Positions 9,510-18,979 of a stretch of DNA of 41,982 bases are shown here, piece after piece. The notes under the pieces were generated by a model. It had not been told where the DNA came from. It was given only the letters and a program-made list of their open reading frames with translations, and did not search any database. Numbering within the stretch: position 1 is the first letter of the stretch; every line of letters begins with the position of its first letter. A program made the position numbers and the translations under genes. The DNA comes from Chrysophaeum taylorii (lineage: Eukaryota; Sar; Pelagophyceae; Pelagomonadales; Pelagomonadaceae). The stretch spans positions 1 to 41,982 of the forward strand of contig JAQMWT010000180.1 in the NCBI GenBank assembly GCA_029834535.1. Reading direction: 5' to 3'.

Positions 9510-10486
9510 TTAGAGGCGGTCGTAATCTTCGTCGCGGTCCTTGTCGCGGTCCTTCTTGTCGCGGTCCTTGTCTCTGTCGCGGTCCTTGTCTCTCTCGCGG
9601 TCCTTGTCTCTCTCGCGGTCCTTGTCCCGGCGAGTGCGGTCGCGGGAGCGGTCGCGGGAGCGGTCGCGGGAGCGGTCTCGGTCTCGTTCGCGGTCTCGTT
9701 CGCGGTCTCGTTCGCGGTCTCGTTCGCGGTCTCGTTCGCGGTCTCGTTCGCGGTCTCGTTCGCGGTCTCGTTCGCGGTCCTTGTCCCTTTCGCGGTCCTT
9801 GTCCCTTTCGCGGTCCTTGTCCCTTTCGCGGTCCCTTTCGCGGTCCTTGTCCCTTTCGCGGTCCCTGTCGCGGTCCCTGTCCCGGTCCCTGTCCCGTTCG
9901 TAGTCGTCTTCGCGGCGGCGGCGGCGATAGTCGTAGTCGTCGTCGCGGTCGCGGCGCGAGGAGCGGCGGTCGTCGTCGCGGCGGCGGCGTCGTCGTCGTC
10001 GTCGTCGCGGCGGCGGCGGTCGTAGTCGTCGTCGCGACGAATTGTCTTAGTCCGGCGCTCGATCTCCGCCATTTCCTCCGGTCTCTTGCGCTGCTGCTGC
10101 GCGTAAACCACACGCATCTGACGACCGTCGATTGTCTGCCCGTCCATGGCGTCGACGGCGTTGGCGGCACCCTCGGCGTCGGTAAACTCTACGAACGCGA
10201 AGCCGCGCGGCTCGCGCGTCTTGTAGTCGAGGGGAATGTACACGTCCCGCACGCCTCCGTGCTTCTCGAAGGCCTCGCGGAGGTCGTACTTGTTGGTCCG
10301 AAAACTTAAGTTCCGCACGAGCAGACTCTTCTTGCCCTCGCGGCGACCGTCGTCCTCGTGCCTTCGCCGCCGCGACTCGCGCCGCGACGATTCTTCCTCC
10401 TCCGCATCCTCCCCGTTCTCCTCCGCATCCTCCCCGTTGGTGGCCCCGTTCGCCTCCTTCACGCCTCCCTCCTCCTCGGCCTCCAT
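9510..10486 (-). CDS. SR-type splicing factor (one RRM plus RD/RE/RS tail), apparent frameshift
   Basis: One RRM followed by an arginine-rich tail, as in SCL/SRSF10-type splicing factors. The start chosen is the ATG at 10486, giving MEAEEEGGVKE; upstream in-frame sequence looks like 5' UTR. After an acidic/RS-like segment the RRM shows RNP2 SLLVRNLSF and RNP1 RGFAFVEFTDAEGA, then DGQTIDGRQMRVVYAQQQRKRPEEM, a close match to SCL proteins. The RRM frame then turns into Ala/Thr repeats, while another frame of the same strand reads RRSSRRDRDDDYDYRRRRED.., then long DRERDRER, DRSRDRS and RDKDRERDK runs, ending DRDEDYDRL with taa at 9510-9512. The frames differ by one nucleotide within the GAC/GCC run at about 9980-10010. 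A real lesion, an assembly error, or an unlikely GT-AG intron (about 130 nt) would each explain this. Confidence 0.75.
9670..9780. repeat. 12-nt tandem repeat encoding the RERD tail
   Basis: About nine copies of a 12-nt unit (cggtctcgttcg on +) encode consecutive R-E-R-D tetrapeptides of the SR-protein tail on the minus strand. Related units (tccttgtccctttcgcgg) flank it to the right. Length is likely to vary between strains. Confidence 0.85.
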
Positions 10487-10665
10487 CCAACCGTCGCCCG
10501 GCCACTCTGGCGACGTTCGCTGTCTGTCAATCGACGTTTGAACCGACCGACGCCGGGGACTTTTTTTTAAGGGGGAAGCAAAAAAAACAACGGAACCGAA
10601 CCAAACCAAAAGGGCCTGCTTCTTCTTCTTCTTCTTCAATAACTCCTTCCTTCCTACTAATAGCA

Positions 10666-11700
10666 CTAGTCGGCGGCGAGGCGGGCATGGAGACGCGAGT
10701 TGAGGTTGCCCCGCCTGCGGGCCTCGCGGACGTACTCGACGGCGCGGGGCATCGGCACGAATATCATCCGGTCCCAGTCGCCGGGGGGCATGTCGGGCTG
10801 CTCGGAGGCGAGGACGATGTCAATGAGATTATAGCATATCACCTTCTCGGGCTCGGCGTTCTTGGTGGTGGCACCGGGTGAAATGCCGGGGAGGCCACCC
10901 TCCGGCTTTTTCTTCTTAGACTCGGGCTTGGCGTCGTTCAGGAGCTGCCAGGTCTCCCGGAGGTCCTCAATGGCCAGGAAAATCGGCGTCGTCTTGATGC
11001 CGCCGCGCGTGACTTCGAGCTGGGGCGACAAAAAACAAGGGAGGATCGTCGCGCCGCGCGGCTTGCCGACTTTTTTCTTGGCCGCGGCAACCTGGTTGTC
11101 GGCGGGCTGGATGCGGTACCGGAGGTACAACTCGCGGCCGTTGCGGTCGACGTTTCCCGAGGGGCTCGGCTTGCGCTGCGCCATCGCGAGCGCGCGGTCG
11201 AGACCGACGCAAAATACCCGAGCGTCCGAGACCTGGGGCGACGCCTGGGACATCTCGTTCAGCAACGTCTCGGCGTCCGTGGGGTCCATGAAGATGACAC
11301 ATTCCTGCACGGCCTCCTTCTCGCGGTTCAACAGGTACGGCGAGCCGCGCGCGTTGGCGACGTAGAAGCACGGGATCGACGCCAGTCGCTCGCGAGGACT
11401 GAAGTCCTTGAGATCACGCCGCCCTTTTGGGAGCGCCTGCGCGGCCTGCGGCACCAATCCGAGCGCCACCGCCACCCACATGTGGTCCCTGCGCCGGGAC
11501 TCGTCGTCGTCGTTATTATTATTGTTATCGCGACGCCGACCCCAGAACCCCCCCCCGCCGCTGGATCCGCCGCCGACGTCGCCGCCGCCGTGCGCGAGAA
11601 CCGGCGTGCTGGTGCACCGAGGCGCGATGCAGGCGAACCCGTGCGCCGTCGCCCCCAGCAGCATGGCGACGACGGCGACGACCCCCCAGGACGCACGCAT
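10666..11700 (-). CDS. Tic22-like plastid protein-import factor
   Basis: Tic22-family proteins act between plastid envelope membranes during protein import; in secondary plastids they are nuclear-encoded. The signature RLASIPCFYVANARGSPYLL (residues 105-124) followed by CVIFMDPTDAETLLNEM matches the family's IPVF-VTN--G-P and F-DP-DA--LL blocks. Residues 1-21 form a signal peptide ending GATAHG before F22, an A-x-G|F variant of the heterokont plastid cleavage motif. A Gly/Asn/Asp-rich linker (38-72) and a second hydrophobic segment ending QAAQA at about 88 follow, resembling a further processing site. The frame is 344 residues and open. It opens a run of five same-strand plastid genes. It starts about 235 nt from the stop of the next gene. 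Confidence 0.8.
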   Translation of the reverse strand: MRASWGVVAVVAMLLGATAHGFACIAPRCTSTPVLAHGGGDVGGGSSGGGGFWGRRRDNNNNNDDDESRRRDHMWVAVALGLVPQAAQALPKGRRDLKDFSPRERLASIPCFYVANARGSPYLLNREKEAVQECVIFMDPTDAETLLNEMSQASPQVSDARVFCVGLDRALAMAQRKPSPSGNVDRNGRELYLRYRIQPADNQVAAAKKKVGKPRGATILPCFLSPQLEVTRGGIKTTPIFLAIEDLRETWQLLNDAKPESKKKKPEGGLPGISPGATTKNAEPEKVICYNLIDIVLASEQPDMPPGDWDRMIFVPMPRAVEYVREARRRGNLNSRLHARLAAD

Positions 11701-11934
11701 CGCTCAACTAGAAATAAGTGACCTGGCCAGATTGAACTTGATCTTCGCGACCTTTCCGTTGTAGTAAGGTGAGGGGGTTCAAGTACCCTAACCCGGCCTA
11801 CGATCGGACGAACGAACGTTATATGAAAACCATAGGGTGCGTCATGGCTGGCTGGATGCGGGCATGGCGGGCGGCGACGGCGGCGGCGGATAGATATGAG
11901 AAGGAAGAGAGAAATAAATAAATAAGTAAATTAA

Positions 11935-12579
11935 TTACCACGTCGGCGGCAAGAGCGGGACGGACCCATCAATATAGGAGGCAGCGAAAAAGCCCATGAC
12001 GGCGATCATGGCGAGGCGGCCGTTGTTAAGTTCCTTGTTGCGAAGCTTCGCGAGGGCGGCCTCGTCGTTGGATTTGTACACAAAGTCATTGGGGTCGAAG
12101 AGTTTGCCGTAGCGAGCGGGACCGGGGCAGTAGCCGAGCTTGCCTCCCATCATGTAGTGGGGCTTCTCTGTCTCGATCCCGAGCTCGAGGAGGCCGACGA
12201 AGGCAATCATCTGGGCCTTACCGGCGTCGGGGACGGCGATCCACGCGTCGACGCCCTTGCCGAGCGACGCGAACGGCACGCCCGTAGCGATGTTTCCGGG
12301 GAAATGGATGCCAAGCTCGTTGACAATCCAGCCGACGGTCGCGAACATGGCGACGCGGCCGTGCTTGATCTCGGCTTGCCGGTACCAGGCGATCGTCTTC
12401 TCGGAACCGATCTCCGCGAGGCCGAGGGGGTCCCATAAACCCATGGGGGGGGTCGCGCCCTCGAGGCCTTCGAGCAGGGACTCCTTCAATGCGACCTGCC
12501 TCGGGGTCGCGGCGGGGACGGCCGCCATGAAGGCCGATGCCGCGGAGACGAACGAGAGGAGGTGCACGACGCGCGACAT
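11935..12579 (-). CDS. Fucoxanthin-chlorophyll a/c light-harvesting protein (LHC)
   Basis: Thylakoid antenna protein binding chlorophylls a/c and fucoxanthin. The ATG at 12579 is chosen because it opens a signal peptide MSRVVHLLSFVSAASA followed by F17, the ASA|F motif that directs proteins into heterokont plastids; the frame extends further upstream but reads like 5' UTR. The mature protein begins with GLWDPLGL. Helix 1 carries the chlorophyll-binding AEIKHGRVAM (69-78), helix 2 is at about 122-137, and helix 3 carries KELNNGRLAM (182-191). At 214 residues it has normal FCP length. A second family member lies two genes away. Confidence 0.93.
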   Translation of the reverse strand: MSRVVHLLSFVSAASAFMAAVPAATPRQVALKESLLEGLEGATPPMGLWDPLGLAEIGSEKTIAWYRQAEIKHGRVAMFATVGWIVNELGIHFPGNIATGVPFASLGKGVDAWIAVPDAGKAQMIAFVGLLELGIETEKPHYMMGGKLGYCPGPARYGKLFDPNDFVYKSNDEAALAKLRNKELNNGRLAMIAVMGFFAASYIDGSVPLLPPTW

Positions 12580-12756
12580 AATGATGTGTGGCAGCAGCAG
12601 CACCTCAAGATCGCAAAAAGAAAGACGCGTGCGAGTAGAAGAGAATGTACGTACGTGATAATAACGGTCCCAAAACACGGGGGGTTGTTTGTTTGTTTGC
12701 TGAGGTAGTAGTACCAAGGTGGTGTTCCCCTGTCGGGGAAAGCGCCAAGTGTGGAG

Positions 12757-13428
12757 CTAGTCCGCGGTCTTCTCGTCGGTGGTGAAATAGTTGGTAGTCT
12801 CGAGGACGGTCTTGACGTCGGGGAGAAACTTGGGGACGTTGGACTGGTAGGCTTCGTAGGCGGGATGTATGGCGCCGAGCTTTTCCTCTTCGAGGGAGAC
12901 CTTATAGTTCATGAGGAGGTAGAGGAGGCCGGCAATTATGAGGCGCTGGAAAGAGTTGGTGAGGACGGCCGCGCCGATCCCGAAGAGCATTATGCCCGTG
13001 TACATGGGGTGGCGCGAGAAGGCGTAAACGCCGGTGGTCTTGAGCTCGTTCTCCTGGACGGGAGTCGCGAAGGGCGAGAAGTTTGTGGGGCCGAGTTCGT
13101 AGAGGCCGGCGCCGAGGAGGCCGAGTCCGCCCAGAATCAACCCGGGGCCCGCGACGAGCTCGAGAAGGTCGCCGACGATCGGTACAATGCCAACCAGGAG
13201 AAGCACCACGAGCGCGACCTGTCCCGCCGCAAGGAGCTGGATCTCGCTGTCGGCCTCGGCGAAACCCTTCTCGATGTTCGCCTTGAAAGCGTCCGCGTAC
13301 TCGGCGGCGAGACCAGGGACGTTGTCGAGCTGGAAGCGCTCGGCCTTGAGCCGCAAGAGCCCCCCTCGGCTCACGGGGGGAGGTGCCTGGAAGGCCAACG
13401 AGGAGGCAAGGCACAGGGCCAACAGCAT
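12757..13428 (-). CDS. Plastid-targeted ICMT/PEMT-type membrane methyltransferase
   Basis: A small membrane methyltransferase of the isoprenylcysteine carboxyl methyltransferase / phospholipid methyltransferase superfamily. Hydrophobic segments lie at about 66-86, 92-110, 143-158 and 161-175. The SAM-binding signature is GVYAFSRHPMYTG (133-145), followed by EEEKLGAIHPAYEAYQSNVPKFLP (180-203), the family's EE..L...Y..Y...V..F.P block. The ATG at 13428 is preferred over the earlier one because it gives MLLALCLASSLA|F, a plastid signal motif like those of its neighbours. The substrate is unknown: a plastid quinone, lipid or protein is possible. It sits between two LHC genes and is transcribed with them. 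Confidence 0.75.
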   Translation of the reverse strand: MLLALCLASSLAFQAPPPVSRGGLLRLKAERFQLDNVPGLAAEYADAFKANIEKGFAEADSEIQLLAAGQVALVVLLLVGIVPIVGDLLELVAGPGLILGGLGLLGAGLYELGPTNFSPFATPVQENELKTTGVYAFSRHPMYTGIMLFGIGAAVLTNSFQRLIIAGLLYLLMNYKVSLEEEKLGAIHPAYEAYQSNVPKFLPDVKTVLETTNYFTTDEKTAD

Positions 13429-13705
13429 CGTCTGATTCGCGTTGTTGATCGGAACGAACAAAATATCAACCACGAATCAATCAGGCGAAGATCGCGGGTT
13501 TTTCTTCTTTTACGACAGAAAACTATTTGCTGGCACTGGGGGGTTCCGTCGATGCAACCACGTCCCGACGAAGAAAAAAGGGAAGAACGAACTCAAAAAA
13601 AAAACGGAGTGTCTATCGCGTTCTTTTTCCGACTTCTTTAAAGAACAGAAAACTAGTAATTGCTGGCAGCGGGTGAGGGCGCCGCAATCAAATAACCATC
13701 CTCAT

Positions 13706-14506
13706 CTAGAAGATCGATGCGACGCCGTCGGTGCCGACAAAGGGACCCATAATTTCCATGTCCGGAAGCGGCTTGACCAGGCCGGTAAGGAAAGGAACGG
13801 ATCCCGGGACTTTCTGCTCGGAGAGAAAGCCGAAAATGCCGAGCATGGCGAGGCGGCCGTTGTTGATCTCGACGCGGCGGCCGCGCTCCTTCTTCTCCTC
13901 GGGGAGCTTGGCGACGGTGCCAAAGGGATCAAACAAGTCGAGGGGAAACCCGTGCCAGGGGTAGACGAGGCAGGAGGCCATCTGGTCGTTGGGGGTCTTG
14001 ATGGAGGGGTAGACGCCGGGCTTGCCGCCGACGGCGTAGTGCTCGCCCGCGGGGAAGCACTCGCCCAAGGCCTCGAGGATTCCGATGTAGACGAAGAACT
14101 GCCACTTGGCGACGGGAGGGAGCGCCGCCCACTGCTCTGGCGGGCTTAGGCCTTCGGTGAAGCCCGGGAACGGCGTCCACGGGAAATGGATGCCGTTCGC
14201 CTGAACGCAGTACCCGACGAACGCAGCCATCGCGACACGACCGTGCTTGATCTCGGCGTGGCGCAGGTAACCGATGGTCGCCCCCGCGGGCAACCGCCCG
14301 CTCAACTCGAGGCCGAAGAAGTCCAGGCTCGACGCGCCGAGCGGATCCCAAAACCCAATCGACTTTCCGATCGCGTCCGTGTTGGCCTCGGCGAGCGCGA
14401 CGAGGTCCTCCTTGGCGCCCAATAGGGCCGAGCTCTGCTGCGTCGTCGCCGTCTGCGCGACGAACGCGCTAGCCGAGCCGAACGCGAGGGCCAACACACA
14501 CTTCAT
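13706..14506 (-). CDS. Fucoxanthin-chlorophyll a/c light-harvesting protein (LHC), longer form
   Basis: Second antenna protein, 266 residues. The ATG at 14506 gives MKCVLALAFGSASA|F, again the heterokont plastid motif. After a 35-residue stretch the protein shows IGFWDPLGASSLDFFGL, helix 1 with HAEIKHGRVAM (83-93), helix 2 at about 134-148 (WQFFVYIGILEALGE), and helix 3 with VEINNGRLAM (212-221). It differs from the other LHC by a long lumenal/stromal loop (150-208) rich in Pro and charged residues, giving an Lhcr/Lhcx-like size, although the subgroup cannot be decided by eye. Same strand as its neighbours; about 280 nt separate its stop from the methyltransferase start. Confidence 0.92.
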   Translation of the reverse strand: MKCVLALAFGSASAFVAQTATTQQSSALLGAKEDLVALAEANTDAIGKSIGFWDPLGASSLDFFGLELSGRLPAGATIGYLRHAEIKHGRVAMAAFVGYCVQANGIHFPWTPFPGFTEGLSPPEQWAALPPVAKWQFFVYIGILEALGECFPAGEHYAVGGKPGVYPSIKTPNDQMASCLVYPWHGFPLDLFDPFGTVAKLPEEKKERGRRVEINNGRLAMLGIFGFLSEQKVPGSVPFLTGLVKPLPDMEIMGPFVGTDGVASIF

Positions 14507-14930
14507 CGTCTGCTTCGTGTTAACAAGACGATCTTGAACTCGCCTAGCTTCAAACGCCAATGTGTACTGGTGGTATCTTTACTGTGCCGGTACGAACAAA
14601 TGGACGGCGGCCACCAATTAATAAGTTATTACTCCCCCTTTTCTTCGCAGGCAGTCAGTCGACTTAACTCTAGTAGAGACGATGGCTCTTTACATACGTC
14701 AGAGTTCCTTTTCGACGAACCAACCGGTGCGGCAGCGGAGGATGCAATTTTCTGGGGCGCAACACCGAAGCACCGCCAGTGGCGGCGCGACGACGCAAGT
14801 TTGGCTAGCCACGCGCAGGGATAAGCTGGCTTTAGCACGCCCCGGCGACCCGACAGTTATAAGAGATGTGGCGAGGTGCAATATGAGAGGAGGAGGAGGA
14901 GGAGGAGAAAACCCCACGTCCGTCTTCTTA
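14507..14930. other. Intergenic between LHC and PsbO
   Basis: Holds the presumed LHC promoter/5' UTR and the PsbO 3' UTR. A (gga)n run lies at about 14889-14908. No coding region is supported. Confidence 0.6.
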
Positions 14931-15863
14931 TTAGTCTTTGACAACCTTGCCGTAGAAGATGCCCTTGGACAGGATCTTTTTGGGTTCCTTGGAGCCGAGG
15001 TCGGTGTCGGAAGGCTGGGAGGATACGAAGACCCCCCCGATTTCGCCATCTTCTGGGTTTACCTGGGAAACCGCAAACTCGATAGACCCATCAAAGACGT
15101 CGAAGACCTTGTTGATCTCGTTGGCGAGCTCGTCCTGAGCGTCGGTGCCGGTTTGGGACGCCGGCAGTGCCTGGGCCTGATCGTAACCCGTGGTCATGCC
15201 GCGCCCCTTGGGGTCGAGGAAGAGGCCGGTCCGGTACGAGGGCACCTTGAAGGAGCCGCCAAACTCAAAGCCCGGCTTGAAGGAGCCGCCGTTACCCTTG
15301 GCGACGAGTTCCTTGATGGTGAAGAGGAAAGGGACGCGCTCCCCGCCCGGAAGCTGGACGGTGGTTGGCGCGTAGTCGATGCCGTCTTCCTCCTTGAAGG
15401 TAATGGAGCTGCCGCCCTCGAGCTTGCCCGAGATGCCGTCGAGAGTGTAAGTCTGGCGGGTCATGAGCTTTGTGTTTACAAACTGCTTGGTGACGTCGCC
15501 CTTCTTGTTGGCGACTTCCTCCTCGACCTGCCACGTCTTGGGCTCGAGGCACAAGTCCACCAATTTGTAGCCCGACGACGGCACGTTGATCGAGCCCGTG
15601 CCCACGACCTCGTTGCATCGGTTCGCCAAGCCCGTCCCCTTGATCTGGAGGTACGAGAGCTGGCTCCGCACGTCTGAGGTAATCGCCACCGCGGGCGCAG
15701 TCGCGGCGAACGTGGCGAGAACTGAAGCGACAGCGTTGGCGGCGAGCTGCTTGGCGAGGTGCTGGCTCGATGTGGACGATGACGTCGTCGTGTGGGGATT
15801 TTGCTGCGGCTGCAGCGAGGAGACGCCAAGCGCCAGGCACACCACGAGCTTCGACGTCGTCAT
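14931..15863 (-). CDS. psbO: Photosystem II oxygen-evolving enhancer protein 1 (PsbO)
   Basis: Manganese-stabilising extrinsic subunit of photosystem II in the thylakoid lumen. With the ATG at 15863 the protein has 310 residues. Targeting is tripartite: signal peptide MTTSKLVVCLALGVSS, a Ser/Thr-rich transit segment, then a hydrophobic lumen signal ending TAPAVA at residue 60 (A-V-A cleavage). The mature part shows YLQIKGTGLANRC (C83) and LVDLCLEP (C105), the conserved disulfide pair, VPFLFTIKELVAKG, SFKVPSYRTGLFLDPKGRG and GGVFVSSQPSDTDLGSKEPK, all PsbO hallmarks. Last of the five co-oriented plastid genes. Its start is about 135 nt from the divergent calmodulin ATG, so a bidirectional promoter is likely. 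Confidence 0.96.
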   Translation of the reverse strand: MTTSKLVVCLALGVSSLQPQQNPHTTTSSSTSSQHLAKQLAANAVASVLATFAATAPAVAITSDVRSQLSYLQIKGTGLANRCNEVVGTGSINVPSSGYKLVDLCLEPKTWQVEEEVANKKGDVTKQFVNTKLMTRQTYTLDGISGKLEGGSSITFKEEDGIDYAPTTVQLPGGERVPFLFTIKELVAKGNGGSFKPGFEFGGSFKVPSYRTGLFLDPKGRGMTTGYDQAQALPASQTGTDAQDELANEINKVFDVFDGSIEFAVSQVNPEDGEIGGVFVSSQPSDTDLGSKEPKKILSKGIFYGKVVKD

Positions 15864-15998
15864 GGCGAGCAGGATAGGGTGAGCTAGAAGCTTCAACACG
15901 CGCGATCTGCTACTACTACGAGGGTCAGCGTCTGACGCACGTCCGTTGGCGAAGACGGCCGTTGGACAGCCACGACGTTTCGCAGCTGAGATTTTTCA

Positions 15999-16495
<497 letters not shown>

Positions 16496-17323
16496 ACAAC
16501 CATCTCGACACCCGCCACCCCCCCCTCTTCCCGCGCGGCAAAATCGCCACTCCCGCTCGCGCCGAAGGGCCCTGCATTTGGCCAGGCGACCTTATCCTTC
16601 CAGATATTCTTTTTTGACCGTGTGTCGGACAACTCTCTCCCGTTAGCTTATTGCATCCACTGCAGATATAACTGCGCGTTTGATCCGTCTCTGCCCTTCG
16701 ATGTCTAGGTGGGTTTCCTTGCGCGCTTTGCACAACACGCGTTGCGTGGGGTCACTGTCCAGGCCTAGAAAAAGATTGATTGAGCCATGCTTGATGGGTG
16801 GCGTGGCGGTACTGTAAGTATTGGAAACAAGTCCCAACGTCAACTTAGTGCTAAATACTTGGGTTTCACTTTCTTTGTTCACCATGTGCAACGCCACCTG
16901 CCCCTTTTCTTTTACTTCTCTTGCTTCAAGTCAACAGTCACCCCCCCCCTCTTAGCAGTCGACATTTAAAGACACATCCAATTTCATGGTTGCTCTCTTT
17001 TCTTTTTGCCTCTGTATCATTATGTTAAAAAAGAATAATCGGACGTTTGAGGCGAAATCCGGAAAAGGCCCTACAATTTATTGCGATAAAAACTAGTACA
17101 CTGTGGTATATGCCAAGTGAAAAAATAAGTTCCTTTTTTTTCCTTTTTTTCTTTTTTTCTTCTATTTTTTTATTTTTTCTTTTATTCTTACATATATTTT
17201 TCTTTATCTTTTCTTTATCTTTTATCTCCCATCTTTTTTTTTATCTTTCTCTTTTTTCCTTTTCTCTTTCTTTCCTGTCTGCACTTTCATTTGACAGTGC
17301 TCGAATGCTTAACCTGCTGAACA
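16496..17323. other. Intergenic; long polypyrimidine tract
   Basis: Follows the calmodulin gene. No domain-bearing frame is visible. From about 17110 to 17280 the + strand is nearly pure T/C (tttttctttttttcttcta and similar), an extended polypyrimidine tract just upstream of the transposase. Composition turns AT-richer here. Confidence 0.6.
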
Positions 17324-18685
17324 ATGGTGCTAACATCCTTGCCTCTCGCCGCCTCGCGGCGGCTTGCTGGGCGTCGGACGGTCACCAAAGTCCGCGGATT
17401 TCCATCGAAAGCTGTTTGGCTCGCGTGCGAGGTTTGTTCGACGGCTCCTGGCGAGGTTTGTTCGACGGGACCTAGTAGCGGTCCGGACGAGGACGAGGCC
17501 GCTCGTCGCATAGTCGCGGCCTTCGCGATGTTCATCTCTGACAATCACCAATGGCGAGCTAATCGGAGACGTAACCGCAGGCCATTCAATCAGTTCGCGG
17601 CGACGCTCGACGATCGCGAGTTCGGGCGGCGGTTCCGCTTGAATAGACAGTTGTTTAACCGTGTTCTCTCGAGCGTGAAGAGCGAACTCAAAAAGAACGA
17701 GAGTGCAGCCATTCGGTCCAGTGGATCAGCCATTTCTCCGGAGTGGCGTCTCGCTATCACTCTTCGGATGCTCGCTGTTGGCGATCCATCCGGCGTTGCG
17801 GACATGGCAAACGTCTCTGACGTCACCGTCTGGCCCTTGGTGGCCGAAACGGTGAGAGCAATCAACCGTCAGTTCCCATTCGACAAGTTCGACCCAATGA
17901 ACTCTGAGCACCTTGAACAACTCGAGACGGAGTTCGCGTTGCGGAGCGGAAACGTCGTCCGTGGCTGCGTAGGCGCCGTCGATGGGATGGCGGTTTGCGT
18001 CCGCAAACCGCGGTCTGGAGAGTGCGGCGGCAAACCGTTGCACTACTACAACCGCAAAGGCTTCTACGCCGCCAACCTCCAGGCCGTCTGTGATGCGAAG
18101 GAGAAGTTTCTCTTAGGAAGTATCCGGTGCCCTGGGAGTACTGAGGACTCCACTGCTTTTGGCGTGAGCTGGCTTGGCATGGAGCTCGACGCTGGGCAGA
18201 TGTTGCTGCCGTACTGGATTGCCGGCGACGCCGCCTACCGCGCCACTGAGTTCATGGTCGTTCCGTGGCCAAGGCGCAACCTGGACACCTGGAAAGATAG
18301 TTTCAACTTCTGGCATTCCAAATCCCGCGACACCATCGAGTGTGCCTTTGGCATGCTGACGATGCGGTGGGGAATACTCTCGCGGCCGCTTAGCTGCTCG
18401 TTGACTGTGGCCACGCAGGTCGTCTTCGCGTGCATGATCCTGCACAATTTGTGCATCGACGCACGTCTCGACAGCAGCAAGATTGAGTATATGCGCGGCG
18501 ACGGCAGCAGTCTCTCGGAGCGTGTGCCGATTCTCGAAACGGGGGGCCGGCTATGGGCTGACCAGACCTCGCGGGGTACTCAAGGTCGGCGATCCGATCA
18601 TGAAGTCTGCCCTCGGCGTGCCGAAATCACAAACACCCTGCAGCGTGCCGCCCTGAAACGTCCTGTCTGGTCCATTTCCCGCTAG
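17324..18685 (+). CDS. PIF/Harbinger (HARBI1-like) DDE transposase
   Basis: Open 453-residue frame for a DDE_Tnp_4-type transposase/nuclease. The first 70 residues may be untranslated or a poorly conserved start; MFISDNHQW at 17531 is an alternative. An HTH-like region lies at about 137-180. The catalytic triad is visible: D220 in GAVDGMAV, D302 in AGDAAYRA, E339 in TIECAFGMLTMRWGIL; family motifs CPGSTEDSTAF (269-279) and ACMILHNLCI (369-378) are also present. No internal stop is seen, so the enzyme could be active or domesticated. Terminal inverted repeats were not identified by eye. The second protein usual for this superfamily (Myb/SANT-like) may be represented by the decayed minus-strand region that follows. 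Confidence 0.88.
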   Translation: MVLTSLPLAASRRLAGRRTVTKVRGFPSKAVWLACEVCSTAPGEVCSTGPSSGPDEDEAARRIVAAFAMFISDNHQWRANRRRNRRPFNQFAATLDDREFGRRFRLNRQLFNRVLSSVKSELKKNESAAIRSSGSAISPEWRLAITLRMLAVGDPSGVADMANVSDVTVWPLVAETVRAINRQFPFDKFDPMNSEHLEQLETEFALRSGNVVRGCVGAVDGMAVCVRKPRSGECGGKPLHYYNRKGFYAANLQAVCDAKEKFLLGSIRCPGSTEDSTAFGVSWLGMELDAGQMLLPYWIAGDAAYRATEFMVVPWPRRNLDTWKDSFNFWHSKSRDTIECAFGMLTMRWGILSRPLSCSLTVATQVVFACMILHNLCIDARLDSSKIEYMRGDGSSLSERVPILETGGRLWADQTSRGTQGRRSDHEVCPRRAEITNTLQRAALKRPVWSISR

Positions 18686-18979
18686 TAATGGTCTCGACAA
18701 AAGGCCCGCGCGGCTATTGAGAGTGACAACGCCCATTTATCTAAAAAGAAGGTCGACGCGAGCTGCTCGTTATTGATAAGATCAAATAAAGGAGGAGACA
18801 ACTCCCTTAGATTCGCTATGGACTCAGCAAGAATCTCAGCCGCACTCGCGATTCGCATTCCGGCCACCGCTGGAGCCATGACTGGCGGTGGAAATCGACA
18901 ATCCCCTCCCGCCGCCCATATCGGCAGCAGACGCCTCGGGGACCAGCCTCGTCGCCTGTTCCAGGAACGGCGAGTCCTT

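Noticed and set aside
9541..9903. Ser/Arg repeat protein on the + strand
   Set aside because: It looks like an RS domain but is the reverse complement of the DRERDRER tail, which joins an RRM on the minus strand and has a proper stop.
17110..17290. Hydrophobic Phe-rich membrane protein
   Set aside because: The Phe/Leu/Ser content comes from a polypyrimidine tract, not a conserved protein.
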